Of a DNA stretch of 64,000 bases, positions 29,390-38,927 are shown one piece after another; the first letter of the stretch is position 1, and every line of letters starts with the position of its first letter. The DNA lies in the NCBI RefSeq assembly GCF_028548395.1, contig NZ_JAQQLA010000004.1, forward strand, positions 310,001 through 374,000, in the 5' to 3' direction. The position numbers and the translations under genes were made by a program. Source of the stretch: Vogesella indigofera. Lineage in GTDB: Bacteria; Pseudomonadota; Gammaproteobacteria; Burkholderiales; Chromobacteriaceae. The notes under the pieces were generated by a model that saw only the letters and a list, made by a program, of their open reading frames with translations, did no database searches and had not been told where the DNA came from.

Positions 29390-32092
29390 TTATTGCAGGG
29401 ACTTCACCGTCGCCTCGCCCTGCAGGTCTTTGGTCACGATGGTCAGCGCCCGGTCTTCCGGATGCGTGGTCACCACAAACCCCAGCCGCGCCATCAGTTT
29501 CAGCATGCCCTTGTTGCCGGCCAGCACCTCGCCGACCATGGTTTTCAGCCCCTGTTCGCGCGCCGCGTCGAACAGCGCCTGCATCAGGGTCACGCCGATG
29601 CCCTTGCCCTGCCACGAGTCGGCCACCTCCAGCGCAAACTCGCAGCTCTCGTTGTCGGGGTCGGTAATGTAGCGCGCCACTGCCAGCTGCTCTTCGCCGT
29701 CATCGGTCTGGCGCACCATCGCCAGCGCCATCTCGCGGTCGTAGTCGAGCTGGGTGAAGCGTACCAGCATGCTCTGCGACAGCTGCTTGATACTGGACAT
29801 ATAACGGTTGTAACGGCTTTCCTCGGACAGGTTGCGCACAAATTCCTGCTGCATCTGCGCATCCTCCGGACGCACCGGCCGGATCATCACCGTGGTGCCG
29901 TCCTTCAGCAGCGCGCAGTGCACGATGTGTACCGGGTACGGCATGATCGCCATGTGGCCGTAGGGTTTGCCCTGCGGTTGCGGCTGCACGATGATGCGCG
30001 CGTCCAGCGCCACCACGCCGGACTCGTCCGCCATCAGCGGATTGATGTCCATCTCGCGCACTTCCGGCAATTCGCACACCAGCTCCGACACGTGCAGCAC
30101 GATATTCTTCAGCGCCTCCATGTCGATGCCCGGCATGTTCTTGAACGGGCCGAGTATCTTGCCGATGCGAGTCTTGTCGATCATCCGCTCCACCAGATAG
30201 TGGTTGACCGGCGGCAGGCTCAAGGCGCGGTCCTGCATCACTTCGACCGCGATCCCGCCGGCGCCGAAGGTGATCACCGGCCCGAACGAGGCATCGTGGG
30301 TCACGCCCACCATCAGCTCGCGGGCAAAGCGGCGCTTGCGCATCGGCTGCACCGAGATGCCGACGATCTTCGCCTCCGGCCGCGCCTGCAGCGTGCGGCC
30401 GATGATGCCGCGATAGGCGTCGCGCAGCGTGGTTTCGTTGCTGATATTGAGTTCGACGCCACCGACATCCGACTTGTAGATGATGTCCGGCGAGTCGATC
30501 TTCAGCACCACCGGGTAACCGATCTCGGCGGCGTAGCGCACCGCCTCGTCCTCGCTTGCGGCCAACCTTGTCGGGTTGACCGGGATGTTGAAGGCGGCCA
30601 GTACCGCCTTCGATTCACGCTCCGACAGGATGCTGCGCCCTTCCGCCTGCGCCGTGGCGATCACCGCGCGGGCGCTGAGCACGTCCGGCACCAGCCGCTC
30701 GCCTTCCAGCGGCCCCGGCGTCTGCAGCAGCAACTGCTGGTTCTGGTGGTAGGAGGCCAGGTTGCGGAACACCTCGATGGCGAACTCCGGCGCGCGGAAA
30801 TGTGCGCACTTGGACTTGGAAAACAGCTCGCGGCTCTCCGACACCTTGGCATCGCCCAGCCACGACAGGAACAGCGGCTTGTTGCTCTCGCGCTGCAAGC
30901 CGACCATCAGCTGCGCGGTGGTCAGGTGGTCGGTGCCGGCCTGCGGCGTGAAGATCACCAGCACGCCGTCGACATTGGGATCGTCGAGGCAGACCTTGAC
31001 CGCGGTACGGAAGCGCACCGGGCTGGCGTCACCGATGATGTCGACCGGGTTGCTGCCGGACCAGTTGCGCGGCAAGGACTCGTTGAGCAGGTCGAGACTG
31101 GCGGCAGACAGCTTGGCCAGCTCCACGCCGTACATATAGGCACTGTCGGCCGCCAGCACGCCGGGGCCGATGCCGTTGGTGACGATCGCCAGGCGCTTGC
31201 CGGTGACGCGATAGTTGGCCGCAAGCACCTTGGCCGCGGTAAACAGCTGCGCGATGGTGGCCACCCGCAGCACACCGGCCCGCGACAGCGCGGCATCGAA
31301 CACGTCGCCGCTTTCGACCATGTTCGAGGAGTGGGTGACGCCGATCACGTCGTCCTCGTAGCGCCCCGACTTCACCACCACCACCGGCTTGGTCCGCGCG
31401 GCCGCCCGCAGCGCGCTCATGAAGCGGCGCGAATCGTGGACGTGGTGCACATGCAACAGGATGCCCTGGGTGAAATTGTCGGCAATCAGGTAGTCGAGGA
31501 TTTCGCCGAACTCGACGTCCAGCGCCTCGCCGACCGACACCACGCTGGAAAAGCCGATGCCCTTGCTGTCGGCCCAGTCCAGCATCGCGGTGCACAGCGC
31601 CGAGGACTGCGACACCAGCGCCAGATTGCCCGCCTTCACCCTGCTGTTGTAGTTGCTGGCATTGAAGCCGGCCACCGGCCGCATCAGGCCCAGCACATTG
31701 GGGCCGAGGATGCGGATGCCGTAGTGGCGCGCCAGCGAGCGCGCCTCGTCCATCGCCGCGCGCTCCACGTCTTCCGAATCGGAGAAATCCTTGGCCAGCA
31801 GGATCGCCTTGACCCCCTTCTTGCCGCAATCCTTGACGATGGCCGGCAACCCGCGCAACGCCGTGGTCACCACCGCCAGATCGATCGGCCCTTCGATCAG
31901 CCGCACCGACGGGGTGGCGGCAATGCCGCCGACGATGCGGTGATTGAGGTTGACCGGATACAGCTTGCCCTGGAAGTTGCCGGCCAGCAGGTTGGCAAAC
32001 ACCGCCTGCCCCACCGAGCCGGGCGTATCGCTGGCGCCGATCACGGCGACATTGCGGGGAGAGAACAACGGGGTCAGATAGTGCGGTTTCAT
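29390..32092 (-). CDS. Pat-type protein acetyltransferase (acyl-CoA synthetase-like domains plus GNAT)
   Basis: A 900-residue multidomain protein. The N-terminal CoA-binding domain (NVAVIGASDTPGSVGQAVF) and succinyl-CoA-synthetase-like domain span about residues 1-460. An ATP-grasp domain lies at about 480-700 (LKIDSPDIIYKSDVGGVEL). A C-terminal GNAT domain spans about 730-890 (acetyl-CoA loop DSWQGKGIGVTLMQAL). This is the arrangement of Pat/YfiQ, which acetylates lysines of acetyl-CoA synthetase and other enzymes; the ADP-forming ligase part is usually regulatory. The stretch VTHSSNMVESGDVFDAALSRAGV matches the phosphohistidine loop region and keeps a His, so ligase activity is not excluded. 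It is transcribed alone toward rpsP. Confidence 0.9.
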   Translation of the reverse strand: MKPHYLTPLFSPRNVAVIGASDTPGSVGQAVFANLLAGNFQGKLYPVNLNHRIVGGIAATPSVRLIEGPIDLAVVTTALRGLPAIVKDCGKKGVKAILLAKDFSDSEDVERAAMDEARSLARHYGIRILGPNVLGLMRPVAGFNASNYNSRVKAGNLALVSQSSALCTAMLDWADSKGIGFSSVVSVGEALDVEFGEILDYLIADNFTQGILLHVHHVHDSRRFMSALRAAARTKPVVVVKSGRYEDDVIGVTHSSNMVESGDVFDAALSRAGVLRVATIAQLFTAAKVLAANYRVTGKRLAIVTNGIGPGVLAADSAYMYGVELAKLSAASLDLLNESLPRNWSGSNPVDIIGDASPVRFRTAVKVCLDDPNVDGVLVIFTPQAGTDHLTTAQLMVGLQRESNKPLFLSWLGDAKVSESRELFSKSKCAHFRAPEFAIEVFRNLASYHQNQQLLLQTPGPLEGERLVPDVLSARAVIATAQAEGRSILSERESKAVLAAFNIPVNPTRLAASEDEAVRYAAEIGYPVVLKIDSPDIIYKSDVGGVELNISNETTLRDAYRGIIGRTLQARPEAKIVGISVQPMRKRRFARELMVGVTHDASFGPVITFGAGGIAVEVMQDRALSLPPVNHYLVERMIDKTRIGKILGPFKNMPGIDMEALKNIVLHVSELVCELPEVREMDINPLMADESGVVALDARIIVQPQPQGKPYGHMAIMPYPVHIVHCALLKDGTTVMIRPVRPEDAQMQQEFVRNLSEESRYNRYMSSIKQLSQSMLVRFTQLDYDREMALAMVRQTDDGEEQLAVARYITDPDNESCEFALEVADSWQGKGIGVTLMQALFDAAREQGLKTMVGEVLAGNKGMLKLMARLGFVVTTHPEDRALTIVTKDLQGEATVKSLQ
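30557..30569 (+). repeat. Dispersed 13-mer, genic copy
   Basis: An exact copy in the acetyltransferase gene, read as Arg-Leu-Ala-Ala (NPTRLAASEDE). Confidence 0.85.
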
Positions 32093-32332
32093 AGTTTTGC
32101 CATCCTGATGGACAGAGGTTTTCCGGCCTGAGTGGCGCTACCGGCCGCCGGTTGCCATTGCAGATGTGTAAAGATACAGCTGCTACTTGCCTACGGCATA
32201 CAACGCATCTCAACAGTAGCGCCGCGCGATCATTATTGCTAATCTTCCCTGTTTGGCGCTGCATTTTTGTTGCGCCGCATCAAGAATCAACGCCAACAGC
32301 TAGGGCCCACGCCCGCGCCGGGGATTGCTATC

Positions 32333-33250
32333 ATGTCTAAACGCGTCGTCACACTTGCGCACTACTACACCCAGCCCGAAATCCAGCAAATGGCCGACAA
32401 GGTGGGAGACAGCCTAGAGCTGTCCTTGTTCGCGCGCGAATCCAAAGCCGACATTATCGTCTTCGCCGGTGTGCGCTTCATGGCCGAGACGGCAAAAATC
32501 CTGAATCCGCAAGCCGAAGTGATCCTGCCAGACGCCGGCTCCACCTGTTCGCTGGTGACGCAGACCGATGTCGAGGCCCTGCGCCAGTGGCGCGAGAGCC
32601 ACCCCGATCACGTGCACGTGTCCTATATCAACTCCTCGGCCGCGCACAAGGCACTGTCTGACTGGATCGTCACCAGCCGCAACGTCGATGACATCATTGC
32701 CCACCTGTACCAGCAAGGCAAAAAAGTCATCTTCTCGCCGGACCGCAACATGGGCGGCTACCTCAACTACCAGTACGGCTACGACATGCCGCTGTGGTCT
32801 GCGGTGTGCGAGGTGCACGACAAGTTCAACGAGGCCGCGCTCAACGAGGCGCTGGAAGCGGTCAACAGCAAGGCCTACCTGATTGCCCATCCGGAGAGCC
32901 CGCTGCCGGTGCTCAAGCGTGCACAGTACGTCGGTTCCACCTCCGGCATGCTCAACTGGATCAAGGCTTATGACGGCGCGGTCAGCGACGTGATCTTTGT
33001 CGCCACCGAAGACGGCATCCTCTACAACATGCGCCTCGCCCGCCCGGAATTGGACATCCGCCAGGCGCCGATCTACGCCGGCTGCCAGTGCAACTCCTGT
33101 CCGTACATGAAGATGAACACCATCGAAGCGGTCAAGCGCGCGCAGCAAGGCCTCGGCACCCGCATCGACTACCTGAGCCAGGCCGAGATGGACGCCGCCA
33201 GACTGCCGATCGAACGCATGCTCGACTTCAGCCAGCGCTACTACGCCTGA
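32333..33250 (+). CDS. nadA: Quinolinate synthase A
   Basis: A 305-residue NadA. It condenses iminoaspartate with dihydroxyacetone phosphate to quinolinate in NAD synthesis, using a [4Fe-4S] cluster. Visible blocks are VTLAHYYTQPEIQQMAD, DAGSTCSLV, FSPDRNMGGYLN and the C-terminal GCQCNSCPYMKMNTIE. Cluster cysteines should be among those in GSTCS, SAVCEV and NSCPYM. The ATG at 32333 follows GGGG. nadB and nadC are not adjacent. A terminator follows directly. Confidence 0.96.
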   Translation: MSKRVVTLAHYYTQPEIQQMADKVGDSLELSLFARESKADIIVFAGVRFMAETAKILNPQAEVILPDAGSTCSLVTQTDVEALRQWRESHPDHVHVSYINSSAAHKALSDWIVTSRNVDDIIAHLYQQGKKVIFSPDRNMGGYLNYQYGYDMPLWSAVCEVHDKFNEAALNEALEAVNSKAYLIAHPESPLPVLKRAQYVGSTSGMLNWIKAYDGAVSDVIFVATEDGILYNMRLARPELDIRQAPIYAGCQCNSCPYMKMNTIEAVKRAQQGLGTRIDYLSQAEMDAARLPIERMLDFSQRYYA

Positions 33251-33273
33251 GCAATAGCACAATGCAGCACACC

Positions 33274-33299
33274 GGGCCGGCCATACGCCGGCCCTTTTT
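33274..33299 (+). terminator. Terminator of nadA
   Basis: Stem GGGCCGGC/GCCGGCCC with loop CATAC and five T residues. Confidence 0.9.
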
Positions 33300-33392
33300 C
33301 ATTCTGCGCCGGCGGCCGTGTCGACCGGACAGAGAAATTTTGCGCCACCAGCATACGCAGATACAATCGGATGGTCTGGATGGAAGGTTGCC

Positions 33393-34133
33393 ATGAAATT
33401 TCTTGTTAGCAATGATGATGGTTATTTCTCGCCGGGGATCGCGGCCCTGGCCAGCACCCTGGCCAAATACGGCGAGGTGGTGGTCGTAGCACCGGAGCGC
33501 GACCGCAGCGGCGCCAGTAACTCGCTGACGCTGGACCGGCCGCTGAGCGTGAAACAGGCTGCGTCCGGCTACTACTACGTTAACGGCACCCCTACCGACT
33601 GCGTGCACGTCGCCGTCACCGGCTTTCTCGATTTCAAGCCGGACATGGTGTTCTCCGGCATCAACCACGGCCCGAACATGGGTGACGACACGCTGTACTC
33701 GGGCACCGTTGCCGCCGCCACCGAAGCCTTCCTGCTCGGCATTCCGGCGGTCGCCGTTTCGCTGGCAGGCAAGCACCAGCACTTCGCCAGCGCCTGCCAT
33801 GCCGTCGACCTGCTGATGGCCAACATCCTCAAGACACCGTTTACCCACCCGGTACTGCTGAACGTTAATGTCCCCGACGTGCCGGTAGCACAGCTGCAGC
33901 AGATCGAGGTCACCCGCCTCGGCCGCCGCCACCATGCCGAGCCGGTGATTGCCGGCAAGAATCCGCGCGGCGACACCGTGTACTGGGTCGGCCCGGTCGG
34001 CCTGGAGCAGGACGCCGGTGCCGGCACCGATTTCCACGCCATTCGCCATAACCGGATTTCGGTCACGCCGCTGATGATAGACCTGACTGCCAGCGAACAA
34101 ATGGGATTCATCCGCACATGGCTCAACCAGTAA
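33393..34133 (+). CDS. surE: 5'/3'-nucleotidase SurE
   Basis: A 246-residue survival protein beginning [19 protein letters not shown], with the metal-binding Asp pair at residues 8-9 and the blocks [14 protein letters not shown] and [14 protein letters not shown]. It dephosphorylates nucleoside monophosphates. It is the first gene of the surE-pcm-nlpD-rpoS stationary-phase cluster. The ATG at 33393 has GGAAGG 5 bases upstream. It overlaps pcm by 16 bases. Confidence 0.97.
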   Translation: MKFLVSNDDGYFSPGIAALASTLAKYGEVVVVAPERDRSGASNSLTLDRPLSVKQAASGYYYVNGTPTDCVHVAVTGFLDFKPDMVFSGINHGPNMGDDTLYSGTVAAATEAFLLGIPAVAVSLAGKHQHFASACHAVDLLMANILKTPFTHPVLLNVNVPDVPVAQLQQIEVTRLGRRHHAEPVIAGKNPRGDTVYWVGPVGLEQDAGAGTDFHAIRHNRISVTPLMIDLTASEQMGFIRTWLNQ

Positions 34134-34789
34134 GCGTTGCCCAGGGCAGCTACGGCATGATTTCCGAACGCACACGCCTGCGCATGATCGAGCGCCTGCG
34201 CCAGCAGGGCATACGCGACGAGCGGGTACTGGCGGCGATGTACGAGGTGCCGCGCCACCTGTTCATCGACCAGGCACTGGCAACCCGCGCCTACGACGAC
34301 GTGTCGCTGCCGATCGGGCAGGGACAGACCATTTCACAGCCGCTGACGGTGGCACGCATGACCGAAAAGCTGCTGGAAGGACGCAGCAGCCCCGGCAAGA
34401 TCCTGGAGATCGGCACCGGCTGCGGCTACCAGACGGCCGTGCTGCTGAAAACCGGCGCCCAGGTCTATTCCGTTGAGCGCCTGTCCGGCATCCTCGACAA
34501 GGCACGGCTGAACCTTCGCAATGCCAAGCTGGTCCATGCCAGATTGGTTCATGGTGACGGCCACCAGGGCCTGCCCGATGTGGCGCCGTTTGACGGCATC
34601 ATCATGACCGCTGCCGCCCGCCAGGTCCCGCCGGCGCTGCTGCCACAGCTGGCAACCGGAGGCCGGCTGGTGTTGCCGATCGGCGATCAGGAGCAGCACC
34701 TGTGGCTGTACGAAAAGACCGCCACCGCAATTCAGGAAACCCGGCTGGAAGCCGTCCGTTTTGTGCCGCTGCTACCCGGCAAGCAATGA
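34118..34789 (+). CDS. pcm: Protein-L-isoaspartate O-methyltransferase
   Basis: A 223-residue SAM-dependent methyltransferase that starts repair of isoaspartyl damage in old proteins. The SAM motif [14 protein letters not shown], upstream GQTISQP (substrate loop) and [12 protein letters not shown] are typical. It overlaps surE by 16 bases, so translation is coupled; this is a standard feature of the cluster. It is slightly longer at the N-terminus than E. coli Pcm. Confidence 0.96.
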   Translation: MAQPVSVAQGSYGMISERTRLRMIERLRQQGIRDERVLAAMYEVPRHLFIDQALATRAYDDVSLPIGQGQTISQPLTVARMTEKLLEGRSSPGKILEIGTGCGYQTAVLLKTGAQVYSVERLSGILDKARLNLRNAKLVHARLVHGDGHQGLPDVAPFDGIIMTAAARQVPPALLPQLATGGRLVLPIGDQEQHLWLYEKTATAIQETRLEAVRFVPLLPGKQ

Positions 34790-34878
34790 TGCAGGGCACA
34801 AACGCAACAACACGCGCCAGCCAGATTGTCAGACAATTTACAGCCAGCTCAGAACTGGCATATAACATCTTCAAGCCA

Positions 34879-35934
34879 ATGTACAAGCATGTATTTAAAC
34901 TGATCCAACCGTTGCCTTTCGCCCTGCCGCTGCTGTTGGCCGCCTGCGCCACCAGCAGCCCAACACCGGCACCGATTGTGGCCGGTCAGGCCAGCATTCT
35001 CGGCAGCACCGCCAGCGGCAGTAAAGCCACCAATAGCGGCCCGGTAGCGACCGGCACGCAGAGCAGCCCGATCCGGCTGGGCTCACTGCCGAAGGCGAAT
35101 ACGCCGACTGCCGGCAGCACACACCAGGTCCAGGCCGGCGAAACGCTGTACCGCATTGCGGTTAATAATGGTCTGCGCTATCAGGATCTGGCGGAATGGA
35201 ATAATCTGGATGGCTACAACATCAAGGTTGGCCAGACTCTGCGCCTGACGCCACCCGGCGGCGCCGCCCCGGTGACGGTGACCAAGCCACCAGTCGAAGT
35301 GGCAACGGCAAGCAATACGGTCAGCAGCGGCGCCAAAAACGGTAACGAGACGCTGAAACAACATCCGAAGGCATTGAAGCTGCCATATTCGGAGAATGCA
35401 AACAAACAGCTGCCTCAATTGGCTGAGGGCAGCAGTGGCAGCAAGCCGCCGGCACCACAGGAGAAATCGCCACAAGATAAGCTGCCACCAAAGGTTATCG
35501 GCACGACAACTCCGGCCACGGCGGCTCCGACAGTCGACAGCAGCCGCCCGGAAACCGCGGCCGCGACAGGCAACCAGTGGCAGTGGCCTACGCAGGGCAA
35601 GGTGCTCCGGGGTTTCTCGGAGCAAAACAAGGGCATCAACATCAGCGGCAAACTGGGACAGCCGGTGATGGCAGCCAACGACGGTAAGGTGGTCTACAGT
35701 GGCAGCGGCCTGCGCGGTTATGGCAAGCTGATCATCATCCGCCACGACAAGACTTATTTGTCAGCCTACGCACACAACAGCGCATTGGTGGTCAAAGAAG
35801 GACAAGCGGTCAAGAAAGGCCAGAAAATTGCCGAAATGGGTGATACCGACGCAGATCAAGTAAAACTCCATTTCGAGATCCGGGAAATGGGCAAGCCGGT
35901 AGACCCGAGCAAGTTTCTGGAAGCTAAACCCTAG
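34879..35934 (+). CDS. nlpD: NlpD-type lipoprotein, LysM plus degenerate LytM (M23) domain
   Basis: A 351-residue lipoprotein. A signal peptide ends in lipobox LLAAC with Cys at residue 23. A LysM peptidoglycan-binding domain (HQVQAGETLYRIAVNNGL...KVGQTLRL) and a low-complexity Pro/Ser/Lys linker follow. A C-terminal M23 fold starts about residue 245. The first zinc ligand position reads NKGINIS where active enzymes have HxGxD, while SAYAHN and LHFEIR remain. It should be an amidase activator in the outer membrane acting on septal peptidoglycan, as for E. coli NlpD. ATG 34879 is set by the signal peptide; ATG 34786/34789 would bury it. In relatives, rpoS promoters lie inside this gene. Confidence 0.93.
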   Translation: MYKHVFKLIQPLPFALPLLLAACATSSPTPAPIVAGQASILGSTASGSKATNSGPVATGTQSSPIRLGSLPKANTPTAGSTHQVQAGETLYRIAVNNGLRYQDLAEWNNLDGYNIKVGQTLRLTPPGGAAPVTVTKPPVEVATASNTVSSGAKNGNETLKQHPKALKLPYSENANKQLPQLAEGSSGSKPPAPQEKSPQDKLPPKVIGTTTPATAAPTVDSSRPETAAATGNQWQWPTQGKVLRGFSEQNKGINISGKLGQPVMAANDGKVVYSGSGLRGYGKLIIIRHDKTYLSAYAHNSALVVKEGQAVKKGQKIAEMGDTDADQVKLHFEIREMGKPVDPSKFLEAKP

Positions 35935-35980
35935 CAGGGACTCCCCTGCATCGGGGTAACTGCAAGCGGGGGAAAGCATC

Positions 35981-36925
35981 ATGAGCGATGATCTGGAACT
36001 ACTTGAAGAAGTGCTGGATGAAGAGGTAGAGCAGGAGGCGGAAGCCAAGGAAGCCGTTGAGGCCGAGGAAAGCAGTGTCAGCTCGGCAGTCAGCGAAGTC
36101 ACCGACGTCACCCAGATCTATCTCAACGATATCGGCAACAATGCTCTGCTGACACCAGCGGAAGAAGTGGCGCTGGCGCGCCGCGTGGTGCAAGGCGATT
36201 TTGCCGCCCGGCAGAAGATGATCGAGCACAATCTGCGGCTGGTGGTCAACATTGCCAAGCACTACATCAATCGCGGCCTGGCCTTGCTCGACCTGATCGA
36301 GGAAGGCAACATCGGCCTTATGCACGCGCTGGAGAAGTTCGATCCGGAGCGCGGCTTCCGCTTCTCCACCTATGCCACCTGGTGGATCCGGCAGAGCGTG
36401 GAACGGGCGATCATGAACCAGTCGCGCACTATCCGCCTGCCGGTGCACGTCATCAAGGAACTCAACATCTACCTGCGCGCCTCGCGCCATCTGGAAAGCC
36501 AGATCGGCCGCGAACCGACCTTGGACGAAATCGCCCATCTGGTCGACAAGCCGGTGGAAGAAGTCCGCAAGGTGATGAGCCTCAACGAGCGCATGGCATC
36601 ACTGGATGCGCCACTGGATATCGATCCGATGCTGTCGATCGGCGAATCGATCCCCGACGAGCAGCACGAGGAACCGGACGCGCAGCTGCACAATGTGCAG
36701 ATCGAGCATTTCGTGCATGAATGGCTGTCGCAGCTGACCGAAAAGCAGCGCATGGTGATCGAACGTCGCTACGGCCTCAACAACCACGAGATCTGCACCC
36801 TGGAAGAACTGGCCGCCACGTTGAGCCTGACCCGAGAACGGGTGCGCCAGATCCAGATCGAGGCACTAGAACACCTGCGCCGCATCCTGCGCCGCAAGGG
36901 CATCTCCAAGGACTTCCTGCTCTGA
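35981..36925 (+). CDS. rpoS: RNA polymerase sigma factor RpoS
   Basis: A 314-residue sigma70-family stationary-phase sigma factor. An acidic N-terminus ([19 protein letters not shown]) leads to region 1.2, then region 2 ([35 protein letters not shown]), region 3 and region 4 (RYGLNNHE...[21 protein letters not shown]). Its place after nlpD, lack of region 1.1 and length identify RpoS rather than RpoD or RpoH. It directs the general stress and stationary response. GGGGGAAAG precedes the ATG. Confidence 0.97.
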   Translation: MSDDLELLEEVLDEEVEQEAEAKEAVEAEESSVSSAVSEVTDVTQIYLNDIGNNALLTPAEEVALARRVVQGDFAARQKMIEHNLRLVVNIAKHYINRGLALLDLIEEGNIGLMHALEKFDPERGFRFSTYATWWIRQSVERAIMNQSRTIRLPVHVIKELNIYLRASRHLESQIGREPTLDEIAHLVDKPVEEVRKVMSLNERMASLDAPLDIDPMLSIGESIPDEQHEEPDAQLHNVQIEHFVHEWLSQLTEKQRMVIERRYGLNNHEICTLEELAATLSLTRERVRQIQIEALEHLRRILRRKGISKDFLL

Positions 36926-36945
36926 GATCGCCGCCGGCCGACAAC

Positions 36946-36978
36946 ACGCACAGGTGCTAGCGCCCTGTGCGTTTTTTT
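36946..36978 (+). terminator. Terminator of rpoS
   Basis: Stem ACGCACAGG/CCTGTGCGT with seven T residues. The hairpin contains the stop codon of the convergent transglutaminase gene, and the T-tract runs straight into an exact 13-mer repeat. Confidence 0.88.
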
Positions 36979-38927
36979 GCGGCCAACCTTGGCGGCCGGA
37001 AACGGCGCACCTGCCACCACCAGCCACGCCAGCGCGGATCAGCATCGGTGGCCCCCTCGGCGTAACGCCATTGCTGCCAGTCCGCGAGCAGGCGCGTGAG
37101 CTGTTGCTGCAACACTGGCGCCAGCAGCGCAGCCTTGTCGCGCAGCTGTGTCGGCGTATCGCTGGCCTGCGCCGTGACACCGGCCTGCTGCAGGCGCAGC
37201 ACCAGCAGCTGCCAGCCACGCACCGGATAGCTGCGCGGTGGCGGCCGGCGCCACAACAGCCATAACAGCAACGGCAACACCAGTAACACACCACCCAGCA
37301 GCAGCACCGCCATCACACTACCCACGCCCACCCGGCCCAGCCCCAGGCGCTGGAACAGGCTCTGCTGCCGCCGGGCATCGTAATCCACCACCCACTGCTG
37401 CCAGACAAAACCCGCCCGCTGCCATTGCGCGTGGGCGCTGCGCCACCAGGCCGGCGGACGGCGCCCCAGCACCGGCAGCACCGCCTGCGCCTGCGGCACC
37501 AGCTCGCCAACCTCACTGACGACGCGCGACGGTGCCACCAGCGCTGTCGGGTCCACCCGCTGCCAGCGTCCCTGCAGCCACACCTCGGTCCAGGCGTGGG
37601 CATCAGAAGAGCGCACCAGCCAGAACTGCCCACCTGCATTGAATTCGCCGCCCTGAAAGCCGACCACGATTCTTGCCGGCAGGCCGGCAGCACGGGCCAG
37701 CGTGGCAAAGGCTGAGGCAAAGTGCTCGCAGAATCCCTGGCGGCTGGAAAACAGGAAATCGTCAACCACATCACCCTGCAGCAGCGGTGGCGACAGCGTA
37801 TAGCGCAGCCCCTGCTGCTGCAGCCAGGCACGCAACGCCACCAGGCGCCCGGCCTCGTCCCGGAACTGACGCGCGAAGAACTCGCCCTGCTGCCGGGTAC
37901 GAAGGTTGGCCGCAGGCAGTTGCAGATAGTGCGCACGCTGCTCCGCACTCAGCGCCGCCGGATAGCCGGCCTGCGCCACGCTGCGCGCGTCGTAGCGCAG
38001 GCGTGCCTCGTTGCGGGCATCGATGCGCCGTACCAGCTGGGCGGCAAGCTGTTGCACGCCCTCACCGACCCATACCGCATGCTCCAGCACCGGCAACGCG
38101 CCCTTGAACGGCGTGGCGGTGATAGAGTACGACAGCTCACTGTCCGCGCCCGGCGCCAGGACGGTGGCGCCGCTGTCCGGCACGCTGCCTACCGTCCAGC
38201 GCGCGCCGTCGAAGCGGTCGAACACCATCACCCGCCAGTACAGTTGCTCGCGCGACGGCTGGCGACCGCGAAACTGGGCGGTAAACGCCGGCTCCCGCGA
38301 CGGAATCATCTGCCCGATGCTGCCCGGCGCCAGGCTGTCACTGAGGCCGCTGGTGGCGCGCTGGTCCGTTGTCGGCATGCTCCACAGCGGGCCGGGCAGC
38401 CGCGGCATGGCAACAAACAGCAGCAGCATTAGCGGCATTGCATACAGCAGTGCCTGCGCGGCGGCACGCGGACTGGTAGTGCTGTCAACCCCGGCAAGCA
38501 ACACCATCGCCCAGGTCAGCACGAACAGCGACAGCAGCAGCCACAGGGCCGACGGCAGGCTCTGGTCAAACAGCAGCGGCGTCGCGGCCAGGAAAAAGCC
38601 CAGCCCCAGCAGCACGCGCCAGTCGCGCAGCGTCACCGTCTCGAAGGCCTTGAATCCGGTCAGCAAAAGCAGCAGCGCCACGCCGCCTTCGCGGCCAACC
38701 AGGGTGCGCAGGCTGAGCCACAGCAGCAGCACCGGCACGATCATCGCCAGCAGCAACCACACGCGATGCGGCAGCTGCCGCCCCTGCCACGCCAGCCACG
38801 CACGGCCGCCCAGCTGCAGCGAAAATAGCAGAGGCACCCACGGCGGCAACTGCAGGAACAGCGGCAGCACGGTCAGCGCCAGCGCCGCCAGAACGGCAAA
38901 GTGGGCCAGACGCGGTTCACTGCGCAT
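36957..38927 (-). CDS. TgpA-like membrane transglutaminase
   Basis: A 656-residue inner-membrane protein. Several N-terminal membrane segments (about residues 10-190) precede a long periplasmic region with a transglutaminase/protease fold and one further membrane helix near residue 560. The thiol triad is visible: Cys in SRQGFCEHFASAF, His in SSDAHAWTEVW, Asp in QRVDPTALVAP. The type protein is P. aeruginosa TgpA, essential there; substrate unknown. It forms an operon with MoxR and DUF58 genes, the usual trio. ATG 38927 has TTTGGAG before it and overlaps the DUF58 stop by 11 bases. The last codons (PRLAAKK) are made of a dispersed repeat. Confidence 0.92.
   Translation of the reverse strand: MRSEPRLAHFAVLAALALTVLPLFLQLPPWVPLLFSLQLGGRAWLAWQGRQLPHRVWLLLAMIVPVLLLWLSLRTLVGREGGVALLLLLTGFKAFETVTLRDWRVLLGLGFFLAATPLLFDQSLPSALWLLLSLFVLTWAMVLLAGVDSTTSPRAAAQALLYAMPLMLLLFVAMPRLPGPLWSMPTTDQRATSGLSDSLAPGSIGQMIPSREPAFTAQFRGRQPSREQLYWRVMVFDRFDGARWTVGSVPDSGATVLAPGADSELSYSITATPFKGALPVLEHAVWVGEGVQQLAAQLVRRIDARNEARLRYDARSVAQAGYPAALSAEQRAHYLQLPAANLRTRQQGEFFARQFRDEAGRLVALRAWLQQQGLRYTLSPPLLQGDVVDDFLFSSRQGFCEHFASAFATLARAAGLPARIVVGFQGGEFNAGGQFWLVRSSDAHAWTEVWLQGRWQRVDPTALVAPSRVVSEVGELVPQAQAVLPVLGRRPPAWWRSAHAQWQRAGFVWQQWVVDYDARRQQSLFQRLGLGRVGVGSVMAVLLLGGVLLVLPLLLWLLWRRPPPRSYPVRGWQLLVLRLQQAGVTAQASDTPTQLRDKAALLAPVLQQQLTRLLADWQQWRYAEGATDADPRWRGWWWQVRRFRPPRLAAKKRTGR
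36978..36990 (+). repeat. Dispersed 13-mer at the rpoS terminator and in the 3' end of the TgpA-like gene
   Basis: An exact copy, read on the minus strand as Arg-Leu-Ala-Ala. Confidence 0.85.
37902..37914 (-). repeat. Dispersed 13-mer, genic copy in the TgpA-like gene
   Basis: An exact copy, read on the coding strand as Ala-Ala-Asn-Leu (LPAANLRT). Confidence 0.85.

Noticed and set aside
29393..32131. 912-codon plus-strand frame opposite the Pat-like gene
   Set aside because: Same artefact; the minus strand has clear CoA-binding, ATP-grasp and GNAT motifs.
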